This document shows, piece after piece, positions 46,191 to 53,579 of a DNA stretch of 64,000 bases. Under the pieces are notes generated by a model. It did no database searches. It saw only the letters and a list, made by a program, of their open reading frames with translations, and was not told the DNA's origin. Within the stretch, counting starts at the first letter, position 1. Each line of letters begins with the position of its first letter. The position numbers and the translations under genes are program-made. The stretch is from JAOPZW01 sp963764585 (GTDB lineage: Bacteria; Actinomycetota; Thermoleophilia; Solirubrobacterales; Solirubrobacteraceae): assembly GCA_963764585.1 (NCBI GenBank), contig CAVXTB010000011.1, forward strand, positions 248,001 through 312,000, given 5' to 3'.

Positions 46191-47069
46191 TCAGACCCCT
46201 TGCTCCTGTGCGCGCGCCGTCGCCCGTCGCAGGGCGCGCTGGGTGAGCACGCCGGCGAGGTGGCGCTTGTAGTCCACCGGGCCACGGCCGTCGGCCATCG
46301 GCGCGCAGTCGTCCGACGCGATCTTGCCGGCCTGCGCGAACAGCTCCTCCGACGGCGGCCTGCCCCGCAGCAGCTCCTCGGCGTGGACGACGTGGATCGT
46401 CGTCAGCCCGACGGCGCTCAGCGCGATGCCGGCGTCGACGATCGTGCCGCCGTCCAGCGTGACGACGGCCGAGGCGGCGGCGATCGCCCAGTCGCCGGCG
46501 CGGCGCTCGACCTTCTCGTGCGCGCTGCCGGTGCCCGGCTGCACCCGCAGGCGGACCTCGGTGAGGATCTCGCCCTCGCCGACCGCGGTCATGTACGGGC
46601 CGATGTGGAAGTCCGCGATGTCGACCACGCGCTCGCCGCCCGGGCCGCGGATGACGACCTTCGCCTTGGCCGCGGTGCACACGGCCGACAGGTCCTCGGC
46701 CGCGTCGGCCTGACACAGCGAGCCGCCGATCGTGCCGCGGTTGCGCACGACCGGGTCGGCGATGACCTCCTCGGCGTCGCGGAAGACCGGGTAGTGCTGG
46801 GCGAGCAGGTCGGACTCGAGCAGGTCGACGTGCCGGGTGAGCGCGCCGATCTTGATCAGGCTGCCCTCGAGGCGGATGTAGGCGAGCTCGGCGATCTCGT
46901 TGATGTCGACGAGGTGCTCGGGGTTGGCCAGGCGCAGCTTCATCATCGGCAGCAGGCTGTGGCCGCCCGCGATGACGCGCGCCTCGGAGCCGAGCCGCTG
47001 CAGGGCCGCGAGCGCGCCCTCGACGCTGGTCGCCCGCTCGTATCCGAATGGCGCCGGAGTCTGCAACAC
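46191..47069 (-). CDS. coxM: CO dehydrogenase medium (FAD) subunit
   Basis: This 292-aa flavoprotein subunit takes electrons from CoxS and gives them to the membrane chain. FAD-binding motifs are AGGHSLLPMMKLRLANPEHL near residue 35 and VRNRGTIGGSLCQADAAED near residue 110, both as in CoxM. The start is GTG at 47069 with TTAGGAGGAC directly upstream, an excellent ribosome site. It follows the last of the five small membrane-protein genes by 15 nt, so the cox structural genes and those genes very probably share a transcript. Gene order M-S-L is the usual one for form I clusters. Confidence 0.95.
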   Translation of the reverse strand: MLQTPAPFGYERATSVEGALAALQRLGSEARVIAGGHSLLPMMKLRLANPEHLVDINEIAELAYIRLEGSLIKIGALTRHVDLLESDLLAQHYPVFRDAEEVIADPVVRNRGTIGGSLCQADAAEDLSAVCTAAKAKVVIRGPGGERVVDIADFHIGPYMTAVGEGEILTEVRLRVQPGTGSAHEKVERRAGDWAIAAASAVVTLDGGTIVDAGIALSAVGLTTIHVVHAEELLRGRPPSEELFAQAGKIASDDCAPMADGRGPVDYKRHLAGVLTQRALRRATARAQEQGV

Positions 47070-47084
47070 GTCCTCCTAACGTTC

Positions 47085-47687
47085 TCAGCGTGCGGGCATG
47101 CGCTTGCGCGGCTGCCCGATGTCCTCGCGCTGCTCGTACTGGACGGGGGCGTCGGTCCCGATGACCGGCGAGCGCGGCAGGCTCTCCGGCTTGGACTGGC
47201 GCAGCTCGGGATACAGCAGCCGCGCCGCGAGGCTCCCGCCCTCGACGTTGCGCAGCACCGGGCCCGCCGGGTTGGCCATCGCGATCGGCGCCTCGCGGCC
47301 CAGGCGCGCGAGCGTCAGCGTGCCCTTGGTGTAGACCTCGGCGATCCGCGGCGGCGTGATCGACGCGCTCTCGGGGAACTGGCGCAAGCCGGCCGCCGCG
47401 GCGCCCGGGTACAGCCCGTCGACGAGGCCGAGCGCGTCCTCCATGCCGGCCTTCTTGACGAGCAGGCCCTCGAGCAGGTCGACGCCGGCGTCGAGCTGCT
47501 CGTTGATGGCGGTGACGACGCCGTTGACCGGCGCGCTCTTCTCGACGATCTCGCCGACGCTGGCGATGACCTCGTCGAGGCCGTTGGTGATCTCGCGCAG
47601 CGCGAGGATCGTCGAGACGAGGTAGTAGACGAGCGCCAGGACGATGAGGACGACGGTGACGAGGAGGACGACGCCTGCGGCCGGCAT
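47085..47687 (-). CDS. Single-span membrane protein 5 of the cox-operon module (200 aa)
   Basis: Function unknown. One N-terminal hydrophobic span (about 4-28, GVVLLVTVVLIVLALVYYLV) is followed by a helical stretch, LREITNGLDEVIASVGEIVE, resembling a coiled coil. After about residue 95 an extended Pro-rich tail ends in PRKRMPAR. The tail has no enzyme motif and may be a docking region. The ATG at 47687 lies 2 nt after the preceding gene's stop. coxM begins 15 nt after its own stop. With the four shorter genes it forms a coupled set of five similar membrane proteins heading the CO dehydrogenase operon. A role in anchoring or electron transfer is hypothesis only. Confidence 0.82.
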   Translation of the reverse strand: MPAAGVVLLVTVVLIVLALVYYLVSTILALREITNGLDEVIASVGEIVEKSAPVNGVVTAINEQLDAGVDLLEGLLVKKAGMEDALGLVDGLYPGAAAAGLRQFPESASITPPRIAEVYTKGTLTLARLGREAPIAMANPAGPVLRNVEGGSLAARLLYPELRQSKPESLPRSPVIGTDAPVQYEQREDIGQPRKRMPAR

Positions 47688-47689
47688 GG

Positions 47690-47956
47690 CTAGGCCTCCT
47701 CGGCGTCGTCGATGATCACGTCGAGCGAGCCGCCGTAGCCGGCGACGCCCGCGACCGTCTGCTCGACCTGCTGCTGGGTCGTCAGCAGCAGCGCGGCGGC
47801 GTCGAGGTCCTTGGACCCCGCGGCCGCGACGGTGGCGATCTGCCGCACGCTGGGCACGATGCTGCGCGCGGTGGTCAGGACGCCGTTGAGCAGGTAGACG
47901 ACGACGGGCACCACCACGAGCAGCAGGACGATGTCCCCGATCCACCAGAGCGTCAT
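47690..47956 (-). CDS. Single-span membrane protein 4 of the cox-operon module (88 aa)
   Basis: Function unknown. The start MTLWWIGDIVLLLVVVPVVV gives one clear N-terminal membrane span, followed by a helical region with TTARSIVPSVRQIATVAAAG and an acidic C terminus ending DVIIDDAEEA. No cofactor-binding residues are obvious and there is no Cys. The ATG at 47956 overlaps the previous stop as ATGA, and the next gene starts 2 nt after its TAG. The general layout, a short N terminus, one span and a soluble amphipathic helix, is shared with its four neighbours although the sequences differ. Confidence 0.8.
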   Translation of the reverse strand: MTLWWIGDIVLLLVVVPVVVYLLNGVLTTARSIVPSVRQIATVAAAGSKDLDAAALLLTTQQQVEQTVAGVAGYGGSLDVIIDDAEEA

Positions 47957-48231
47957 CGCGGCCTCCTCTCGGCGACGATCGCGGCCTTGCGGCCGATCCC
48001 CGGCAGCGCGCCGAGGATGATGTCGAACTGCGCGTTGATCGCCTTGACCGCGCCCTCGAGCGGGCGCAGGTGCTCGGCCTCGACGCCCTCGAGCGCCGAT
48101 CCGAGCGTCGCGAGCCCCTCGGAGATCCGCGTCAGGCCCCTGCGCACCTCGATCAGCGCGGCCGCCAGCACGCCGACGACGACGACCGCGAGGATGACGC
48201 TGAGCAGGACGAGGACGTCGTTGGTGCTCAT
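47953..48231 (-). CDS. Single-span membrane protein 3 of the cox-operon module (92 aa)
   Basis: Function unknown. The protein starts MSTNDVLVLLSVILAVVVVG, one N-terminal span of about 22 residues, then IEVRRGLTRISEGLATLGSA and a predicted helical, heptad-like segment to GALPGIGRKAAIVAERRPR. The pattern of one span and a coiled-coil-like tail recalls small DUF948-like envelope proteins but is too short to assign. Its start and stop overlap the neighbours as ATGA on both sides, so it is strongly coupled within the five-gene set before coxM. No Cys or His cluster suggests a cofactor. Confidence 0.8.
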   Translation of the reverse strand: MSTNDVLVLLSVILAVVVVGVLAAALIEVRRGLTRISEGLATLGSALEGVEAEHLRPLEGAVKAINAQFDIILGALPGIGRKAAIVAERRPR

Positions 48232-48518
48232 GACTCACCGAACCCGTCGGTCAACGCGTTCATGTAGCCGTCCTGCACCACCGCCTCCTCCACGATCAGG
48301 CCCAGCACGGGCGCGGTGGCCTCGAGCTGGGGGATGTTCGCCGTGTTGCCGGCGACGCTCGTGGCCACCACGAGCAGGCCGTCGACCGAGCTCTCGATGC
48401 TGCGGACCGCCCGGATCAGCGCGATCAGCAGCCCGGCGACGATCAGCGCCGCCGCGAGGCCGATGATCAGCGCGATCGTCCAGTAGGTGTGGTCGGAGAC
48501 CGCGAGTGGGGGCGTCAT
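48228..48518 (-). CDS. Single-span membrane protein 2 of the cox-operon module (96 aa)
   Basis: Function unknown. A short polar N terminus (MTPPLAVSDHTYW) leads into a span of about 22 residues, ALIIGLAAALIVAGLLIALI. A soluble part follows with AVRSIESSVDGLLVVATSVA and VLGLIVEEAVVQDGYMNALT. The gene overlaps the first and third genes of the set as ATGA. No motif identifies a function. The soluble part is probably helical and on the cytosolic side if the short N terminus is outside, but orientation is not certain. Confidence 0.8.
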   Translation of the reverse strand: MTPPLAVSDHTYWTIALIIGLAAALIVAGLLIALIRAVRSIESSVDGLLVVATSVAGNTANIPQLEATAPVLGLIVEEAVVQDGYMNALTDGFGES

Positions 48519-48772
48519 TTGCCGACCGCCGCCTTTCGCAGGGCCCGGGCCGAGTGCAGGATGCGCACCCCGGAGTCGTTGATCCGGGCGATGCCGCCGA
48601 GCTCGACGGTCTGCTGGCGCACCACCTCGACGGCCTCCTCGGCGCGCTTGGCCTGGTTGGCGATCCGCATCGCCAGCACCACGATCGTGATGACGATCGC
48701 GGCGGCGACGAGGATCACGACGATGCCCAGCGCCAACCCGATCGGCCATCCCGCAGAAGCGATGGTCCCCAC
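48515..48772 (-). CDS. Single-span membrane protein 1 of the cox-operon module (85 aa)
   Basis: Function unknown. The first of five small membrane-protein genes. GTG at 48772 is chosen because GGAGG lies 7 nt upstream and the N terminus then runs GTIASAGWPIGLALGIVVIL into one long membrane span. The soluble part begins RIANQAKRAEEAVEVVRQQT, a charged, coiled-coil-like helix, and ends RALRKAAVGK. It lies 39 nt after the XdhC-YHS gene, and its stop overlaps the second gene as ATGA. A separate promoter could sit in the 39-nt gap, but continuous transcription from upstream is as likely. Confidence 0.78.
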   Translation of the reverse strand: MGTIASAGWPIGLALGIVVILVAAAIVITIVVLAMRIANQAKRAEEAVEVVRQQTVELGGIARINDSGVRILHSARALRKAAVGK

Positions 48773-48811
48773 GTCCGTGCCTCCTCGACCTAGTTGCGAC
48801 CGCAACCGACC

Positions 48812-49720
48812 TTACTCAAGGGCATGTGAGCGTGTCCAGGTGGCTCGGCAGCCGTCGCAGCAGAAGTACACGAGCCGGCCTTCGTGCTCGACCTGCGGCG
48901 TCTGCTCGGCCGCCGCGACCACCATCCCGCACACCGGGTCGATCGCGGTGGCCTGCTCGACCGCGGGGGCCACGACGCGCACCGACAGCTCCTGGCCGGC
49001 GCGGCGCACGGCGACGATCCGCGCGAGGATCGACAGCGCGATCTCGTTGGGCGTCCGCGCGCCGATGTCCAGGCCGGCCGGCGTCTCCAGGGCCGCCACG
49101 CGCTCGGGCGCAACGCCCTCGGCGAGCAGCTCGTCGGCTACCGCGGCGCCACGCACGCGGCTGGCGACGAGCCCGACGTAGGGGAGCCCGGCCTCCAGGC
49201 CGAGGCGCAGCGCGCGCAGCTCGTCGCGGCCATGCGCGGCGACGACGAGGGCCAGGTCGCCCTCCGCCGGCTCGGCGTCGGCGCCCGCGCCGGCCGCCAT
49301 CTCGAGGTCGAGCTCGGCGCCGAGCCGCACGAGCGCGCTGGCGATCGGCGTCTCGCCGACGACGAGCACCCGCGGCGCGACGAGGACCGGCTCCAGGAAG
49401 ATCTCCAGCGACCCGCCCGACAGGCACGGGTTCTGCACGGTGACGGCGCCCTCGGCGGCCGGCGCGTCGTCGTCGCCGGGGAGGATGCGCAGCAGCAGCG
49501 CCTCGCCGGTCTCGAGCACGCGCACCGCGTGCAGGCGCACGCTCTGCTCGGCGCACGAGCCGCCGACGAACCCCTCGATCGTGCCGTCGCCGAGCACGAG
49601 CGCCGCGTCGCCCGAGCGCACGCTGGTCGGGCGCTGCGCACGGACCACGGTTGCCACGACGAACGGCGTGCGCGCGGCGCGCAGCTCGTCGGCACGGCGG
49701 CTCAGTGCCGCGGCGATCAT
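48812..49720 (-). CDS. XdhC/CoxI-family protein with C-terminal YHS domain
   Basis: XdhC-family proteins bind molybdenum cofactor and help sulfurate and insert it into xanthine-dehydrogenase-like enzymes such as CODH. This 302-aa protein has the N-terminal XdhC part with VVATVVRAQRPTSVRSGDAA and GFVGGSCAEQSVRLHA. A Rossmann-like half has RVLVVGETPIASALVRLGAE and ALETPAGLDIGARTPNEIAL. After the usual end, near residue 258, comes a YHS domain: DPVCGMVV and VYFCCDGCRATW, a cysteine-rich metal-binding motif. The fusion suggests delivery or sensing of a metal, perhaps copper for the Mo-Cu site, which is inference. It lies 39 nt upstream of the small membrane-protein genes. Confidence 0.9.
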   Translation of the reverse strand: MIAAALSRRADELRAARTPFVVATVVRAQRPTSVRSGDAALVLGDGTIEGFVGGSCAEQSVRLHAVRVLETGEALLLRILPGDDDAPAAEGAVTVQNPCLSGGSLEIFLEPVLVAPRVLVVGETPIASALVRLGAELDLEMAAGAGADAEPAEGDLALVVAAHGRDELRALRLGLEAGLPYVGLVASRVRGAAVADELLAEGVAPERVAALETPAGLDIGARTPNEIALSILARIVAVRRAGQELSVRVVAPAVEQATAIDPVCGMVVAAAEQTPQVEHEGRLVYFCCDGCRATWTRSHALE

Positions 49721-49729
49721 GAGCCAAGG

Positions 49730-50608
49730 CTACTCCGCCGGCTTGCGCGCGGTGGCGATGAAACGCAGCAGCTCGCGCGTGGCGCTCAGGCCCGACGGGT
49801 TGTGGTCGGGCAGCGGCGGGCCGGCGCCGGGCCAGCCGTGGTCGGTGCCCGAGAGGCGCAGCAGCTCGACGCGCAGCCCGTCGTCGCAGCCGCCGTACCG
49901 AAAGCGCGTCACGCGCGGGCGCGGCGTGCTCGCGCGCGGCGGCGATTCGCAGCCGGCGCGGCGCGCCCAGCGCGCGGTGAAGCGCGGCACCGAGCCCGCG
50001 CGGTCCGGGCGCTTGCCGTTGTAGGGGACGACGGTGTCGGCGGTGCCGTGGATGGCCAGGAACGAGGTGCGCGCGCCGGCCGGGCACGGATCGAGCGCGC
50101 GGTAGCCGGCGGCGACCGGCACGACCGCCGCGAAGCGCTCGGGAAGCTGGCAGCCCATCCGCGCGGCGAAGCCGGCGCCGTTCGAGACGCCGGTGATCGA
50201 GACGCGGCGCGCGTCGAAGCAGCCGCCGGTCAGCGCCCGGTCCAGCAGCGCTCCGACCGCATCGACGTCGGCATCGCCCTGGCGATGGTTGAGGGTCCAG
50301 AAGCCGTCGCTCGAGGTGGGGTAGAGGACGGCGAAGCCGGCGCGCGTCGCCGCGGCGGTCACGCCGAGGCGATCGGACCCGTCGTCCCCGCCGCCGGGGA
50401 CGACGACCACGACGAGCGGGGTGACGCCGGGGCGCGCGCCGGCAGGTACGTGCAGCACGCCGCCGTCGAGCTCCGCGCGCCCGGCGGCCGGGCACGTCGC
50501 CGCGGCCGGGCGCGGATCGACGCTGCGATGCGGCGTGCCGCCACCGCCGCCGCACCCTGCTGCGGCTGCCGCCAGCGCGACGGCCGCGGCGGCGCGGCGC
50601 GCGATCAC
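49730..50608 (-). CDS. PHB-depolymerase/feruloyl-esterase-like lipoprotein
   Basis: This alpha/beta-hydrolase of 292 aa is related to LpqC and polyhydroxybutyrate-depolymerase-like esterases. A short basic N terminus, hydrophobic stretch and lipobox AAAGC predict a surface lipoprotein. Active-site parts are the nucleophile in GVSNGAGFAARM near residue 142, the Asp in IHGTADTVVPYNGK and the His in TDHGWPGAG. An oxyanion-type VVVVVPGGGDDGSDR precedes them. It probably hydrolyses esters outside the membrane; the substrate is unknown. The GTG at 50608 overlaps the RsbW-like stop (GTGA), so it is coupled to signalling genes and precedes xdhC by 9 nt. Confidence 0.85.
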   Translation of the reverse strand: MIARRAAAAVALAAAAAGCGGGGGTPHRSVDPRPAAATCPAAGRAELDGGVLHVPAGARPGVTPLVVVVVPGGGDDGSDRLGVTAAATRAGFAVLYPTSSDGFWTLNHRQGDADVDAVGALLDRALTGGCFDARRVSITGVSNGAGFAARMGCQLPERFAAVVPVAAGYRALDPCPAGARTSFLAIHGTADTVVPYNGKRPDRAGSVPRFTARWARRAGCESPPRASTPRPRVTRFRYGGCDDGLRVELLRLSGTDHGWPGAGPPLPDHNPSGLSATRELLRFIATARKPAE

Positions 50609-51012
50609 GACGCCGCGAACGACATCCGCAGCCGGGTCCCGCCGCCGTCATCGGGACGCTCGATGTTCAGCTCGGTCGTCAGGCGCCCGATGACCGACAG
50701 GCCGAGCCCGAGGCCGGGGCTGTTGGGGTGCGGGCTCATGCCGCAGCCGTAGTCGCGGACGACGACGACGAGCCGTTTGGGCTCGGCGCAGGCGACGACG
50801 CGCATCTGCCCGGGCCTGCCTTCGCGATAGGCGTGCAGCACGGCGTTCGTCACCGCCTCGCTGACCGCGAGCGCGATGTCGGGCGCGACGCCGACGCCGT
50901 GCAGCTCGGCGAAGTCGACCACGGCACGGCGCACGCCGGGGACGGCGGCGGGCGTCGCCTGCGTGCGCAGCTCGAGGCGTTCGACGTCGGGCGCGGTCTG
51001 CGGCTGCTCCAT
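50605..51012 (-). CDS. RsbW/SpoIIAB-like ATP-binding regulator
   Basis: This 135-aa GHKL-type ATPase is of the kind used as anti-sigma factor or serine kinase. The N box reads IALAVSEAVTNAVLHAYREG, the G1 box VVVVRDYGCGMSPHPNSPGL and the G2 region GLGLSVIGRLTTELNIE. The protein is soluble and alone has no sensor domain. It starts 3 nt after the stop of the PAS-GAF-PP2C gene, which fits a partner-switching pair: the PP2C phosphatase would dephosphorylate a STAS antagonist that binds this protein. No sigma factor gene is next to it. A STAS protein encoded at 30065 could belong to the circuit, unproven. Confidence 0.9.
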   Translation of the reverse strand: MEQPQTAPDVERLELRTQATPAAVPGVRRAVVDFAELHGVGVAPDIALAVSEAVTNAVLHAYREGRPGQMRVVACAEPKRLVVVVRDYGCGMSPHPNSPGLGLGLSVIGRLTTELNIERPDDGGGTRLRMSFAAS

Positions 51013-51015
51013 CGC

Positions 51016-52818
51016 TCAGATCACCGATGCGTCCGGTTGCGGGTTGCCCCTGGCATCGACGCCGTGGCTCGCGACGCCGACGAGCTGCAGCGCGAGCATG
51101 GCGCGGTCGTCGACCACGTCGCCGACCTGGAACTCGCGCAGCGCGCGCTGCACGGCGGCGATCATCCCGGCGGGCTCGGATTGGCCGGCGAGCGCTGCCA
51201 GCAGGCGCGCCTCGCCGAAGCGCTCGCTGCCGGACGGCGTGTCGGTGACGCCGTCGGTGTAGAAGAGCACCGCGTCGCCGGGCATCAGCTCGGTCACGCG
51301 CTCCTGCCAGCGCGCGCTCGACGTCATGCCGAGCAGCAGGCCGGGCGGCCCGATCGTCGTCGGCGCCTGGCCGGGCCGCACGAGCACCGGCAGCGGATGG
51401 CCGGCGCTGGTCAGGCGCATCAGCGCGCCGCTGCGCGTCGGCACGACGTGGGCGCACGCGACCGTCAGCAGCGAGATGTCCGAGCGGTCGACGAGCACGT
51501 CGTTGAGCAGCCGCACGACGGCGCTCGGGCTGGGGTCGAAGCGCGCCGCGGTGGCCAGCGTGTAGCGCGCCAGCGACGTGAGCGCCGCCGCCTCGACCCC
51601 CTTGCCTGTCACGTCGCCGACGATCGCCATGAAGCCCTCGTCGAGGGCGACGACGTCGAAGAAGTCGCCGCCGACCTCGGCGGTGGTGTCGCCGGCCGCG
51701 TACGAGGACGCGAGCTGCCAGCCCGGCAGGCTGGGCAGCCGTGCCGGCAGCAGGCTCTCCTGCAGGGTGAGCGCGGTCTGGGCGCGCTCGGTGTACAGGC
51801 GCGCGTTCTCGACCGCCGTCGCCGCGCGCCGCGCGAGGTCGCACGCGAACGCGAGGTCGTCCTCGTCGAACGCGCGCCCGCTCTCGGCTGACACCAGCGT
51901 GACCGCGCCGAGCGCGCGCCCGCCCACCGCCATCGGCACCATCATCACGGAGCGCATACCGATGGCGCGGATCTGCCCGAGCTGCTCGTGGTCGTCGATG
52001 CTCTGCTCGAGCAGCGCGTCGGGGATCTCGGGGTACAGCTCGGGCTGGCCGGAGCGCAGGACCGCGTAGATACCGGCGTCGTCGCGCGGGTCGGGCGGGT
52101 AGCGGCGGCGGTAGTCCAGCGCGAAGGCGACCTTCTCGGGATCGACGTGGGCGACGGCGACCTGGTCGAGCCGGCCGCCGGCGTCGATGACGTCGACGGC
52201 GCACCAGTCGGCCAGGACCGGCACGGCCAGCCGCGCGACGCGCTGCAGCGTCTCCTCGTAGTCCAGCGACGACGCGAGCGTCTCGCCGGCCTGCGCGAGG
52301 AAGCGCTGGCGCAGCTCGGCCTCCTTGGCCTCCGTGACGTCCTCGATGACGCTGACCGCCAGCAGCTCGCCGCTGGGCGAGCGCAGCGGCGCGGCCTTGA
52401 CCAGCCGCCAGCGCTGCTCGCCGGTCTCGCGATGCACGACGCGCGTCAGCAGCGGCTCGGCCGGCAGCCCGTTGACGATCTTCCAGCTCGGGACGTCCTC
52501 GGCCGTCAGCGGGCGGCCGTCCTCGTGCGTGGAGTCCCAGCGCGCGGCGATGCTGCCCAGCGGCTGGGTCAGCAGCTCCTCGGGGCTCGGGTAGCCGAGC
52601 AGGTCGGCCGCCGCCTGGTTGGCGTAGCGCATGCGCCGCGTGGTGTCGGTCACCGTCACCGCCTCGGTGAGATTGGCGAGCATCCCGTCGAGCTGCTCGC
52701 GCGTCGCGCTGAGCTCGTCGACGAGCTCGAGCTGCGCGCGCCGCAGCCGCGCGCTCCACCACGCCAGCGCGCCGCCGGCGACGAGCGCGCCGAGGATGAA
52801 CGCGATCACCGCGCTCAT
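51016..52818 (-). CDS. PAS-GAF-PP2C (SpoIIE/RsbU-like) phosphatase
   Basis: This 600-aa membrane-anchored signalling phosphatase has one N-terminal span at about 4-22 and a short coiled region. A PAS domain follows (about 45-150: ANLTEAVTVTDTTRRMRYAN, QPLGSIAARW), then a GAF domain (about 165-335) and a SpoIIE-type PP2C domain (about 370-585). The last has AGDTTAEVGGDFFDVVALDE, GDVTGKGVEAAALTSLARYT and LLFYTDGVTDTPSGSE-like motifs that supply metal-binding Asp residues. It senses small ligands or redox through PAS/GAF and dephosphorylates an anti-sigma antagonist. The ATG at 52818 begins the membrane span. The RsbW-like gene follows after 3 nt. A strong hairpin lies upstream. Confidence 0.9.
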   Translation of the reverse strand: MSAVIAFILGALVAGGALAWWSARLRRAQLELVDELSATREQLDGMLANLTEAVTVTDTTRRMRYANQAAADLLGYPSPEELLTQPLGSIAARWDSTHEDGRPLTAEDVPSWKIVNGLPAEPLLTRVVHRETGEQRWRLVKAAPLRSPSGELLAVSVIEDVTEAKEAELRQRFLAQAGETLASSLDYEETLQRVARLAVPVLADWCAVDVIDAGGRLDQVAVAHVDPEKVAFALDYRRRYPPDPRDDAGIYAVLRSGQPELYPEIPDALLEQSIDDHEQLGQIRAIGMRSVMMVPMAVGGRALGAVTLVSAESGRAFDEDDLAFACDLARRAATAVENARLYTERAQTALTLQESLLPARLPSLPGWQLASSYAAGDTTAEVGGDFFDVVALDEGFMAIVGDVTGKGVEAAALTSLARYTLATAARFDPSPSAVVRLLNDVLVDRSDISLLTVACAHVVPTRSGALMRLTSAGHPLPVLVRPGQAPTTIGPPGLLLGMTSSARWQERVTELMPGDAVLFYTDGVTDTPSGSERFGEARLLAALAGQSEPAGMIAAVQRALREFQVGDVVDDRAMLALQLVGVASHGVDARGNPQPDASVI

Positions 52819-52888
52819 GCCAACACCGCCGTTGACCGGCCCTCGCCCCCAGGCATGCGCGCATTCTGGCAGCCGCGCCAACCTGCGT

Positions 52889-52928
52889 GAGGGGCTGGGG
52901 GTGACGCGCACGCCACCCCCAGCCCCTC
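52889..52928 (-). terminator. Perfect 15-bp hairpin terminator after the lysozyme-like gene
   Basis: GAGGGGCTGGGGGTG (52889-52903) is exactly reverse-complementary to CACCCCCAGCCCCTC (52914-52928), with a 10-nt loop. On the minus strand it comes about 45 nt after the stop of the lysozyme-like gene and before the PAS-GAF-PP2C gene, so it should end the upstream transcript. No U-tract is present. Confidence 0.65.
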
Positions 52929-52973
52929 CACCCCCCGGCGCGCCCCCCGGCGCCGCCTTGTGCCGTCCCTGGC

Positions 52974-53513
52974 TTACGCCAAGTCTCTGAGGACCGCGGC
53001 GCGCTCCATCACGTCCGCGGAGTAGTCGCCGCCCGCCGTCCTGCGGTCGGCGTCGTGGTGGTCGCGCCAGCCGATCATCGCCCCGCCCGGCCCCGCGCTG
53101 TACGCGGCGAGCGCGAAGCGCAGGCGATGGCCGTTCGGGATCCCCCACTTGATGGCCAGCGCGACGTTGGCCTCGATCGTCTCGACCATGTTCCGGCATC
53201 CGGCCGACAGGGTCGGGACGCGCCCCTTGGGCAGCGCCGACGCGAACGCGGCCACGTAGGTGCCCTGCCGGCAGCCGCGCGTGCTGTTGAGGAAGGCCTG
53301 CTGGAAGCGGTCGTCCTGCTGGAAGACGCCGCGGCCGTGCCCGTCGCCCCCGACGATGTTGCGCAGGTCGCTCTCGCGCGAGCCGATGGCCAGCACGAGC
53401 GCCGGCGAGACGTGCGGCGCCTGCATGGCGGTCAGCGTCTTGTGCAGGACGGCCACCCGCGCTGGTCCGAAGCGCGTGACCTGATGCTCGAGATCTGTGC
53501 TGGTGACGTTCAT
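52974..53513 (-). CDS. Lysozyme/transglycosylase-like protein
   Basis: This 179-aa protein has a goose-lysozyme/SLT-like catalytic region. ALVLAIGSRESDLRNIVGGD carries the expected catalytic Glu at the end of a helix, then GHGRGVFQQDDRFQQAFLNS and FALAAYSAGPGGAMIGWRDH form the substrate-binding half. It probably cuts the glycan chains of peptidoglycan. No signal peptide is seen (it starts MNVTSTDLEHQV), so export by another route, lysis-dependent release or phage origin are possible. The ATG at 53513 has GAGGGG upstream. Three 11-bp repeats, candidate SARP operator, lie 34-66 bp upstream, and the regulator gene ends next to them. Confidence 0.78.
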   Translation of the reverse strand: MNVTSTDLEHQVTRFGPARVAVLHKTLTAMQAPHVSPALVLAIGSRESDLRNIVGGDGHGRGVFQQDDRFQQAFLNSTRGCRQGTYVAAFASALPKGRVPTLSAGCRNMVETIEANVALAIKWGIPNGHRLRFALAAYSAGPGGAMIGWRDHHDADRRTAGGDYSADVMERAAVLRDLA

Positions 53514-53546
53514 ATCCACCCCTCGGCAGCGAACGTTCCCGCGTGG

Positions 53547-53579
53547 CGGTTGCGACGCGGTTGCGGCGGGGTTGCGGTC
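53547..53579 (-). repeat. Three 11-bp direct repeats, candidate SARP operator
   Basis: CGGTTGCGACG, CGGTTGCGGCG and GGGTTGCGGTC lie head to tail at 53547-53557, 53558-53568 and 53569-53579. Each contains GGTTGCG, so heptamers repeat every 11 bp, the spacing of SARP-type operators. They sit 34-66 bp upstream of the lysozyme-like start and at the 3' end of the SARP gene. Confidence 0.6.

Noticed and set aside
51988..52890. A 300-codon plus-strand frame antisense to the PAS-GAF-PP2C gene
   Set aside because: No start context or domain, and the opposite strand encodes a clear three-domain phosphatase.
53547..53579. The 11-bp repeats as a mobile element end or CRISPR-like repeat
   Set aside because: Only three imperfect copies without spacers. 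The spacing and place fit a regulator-binding site better.
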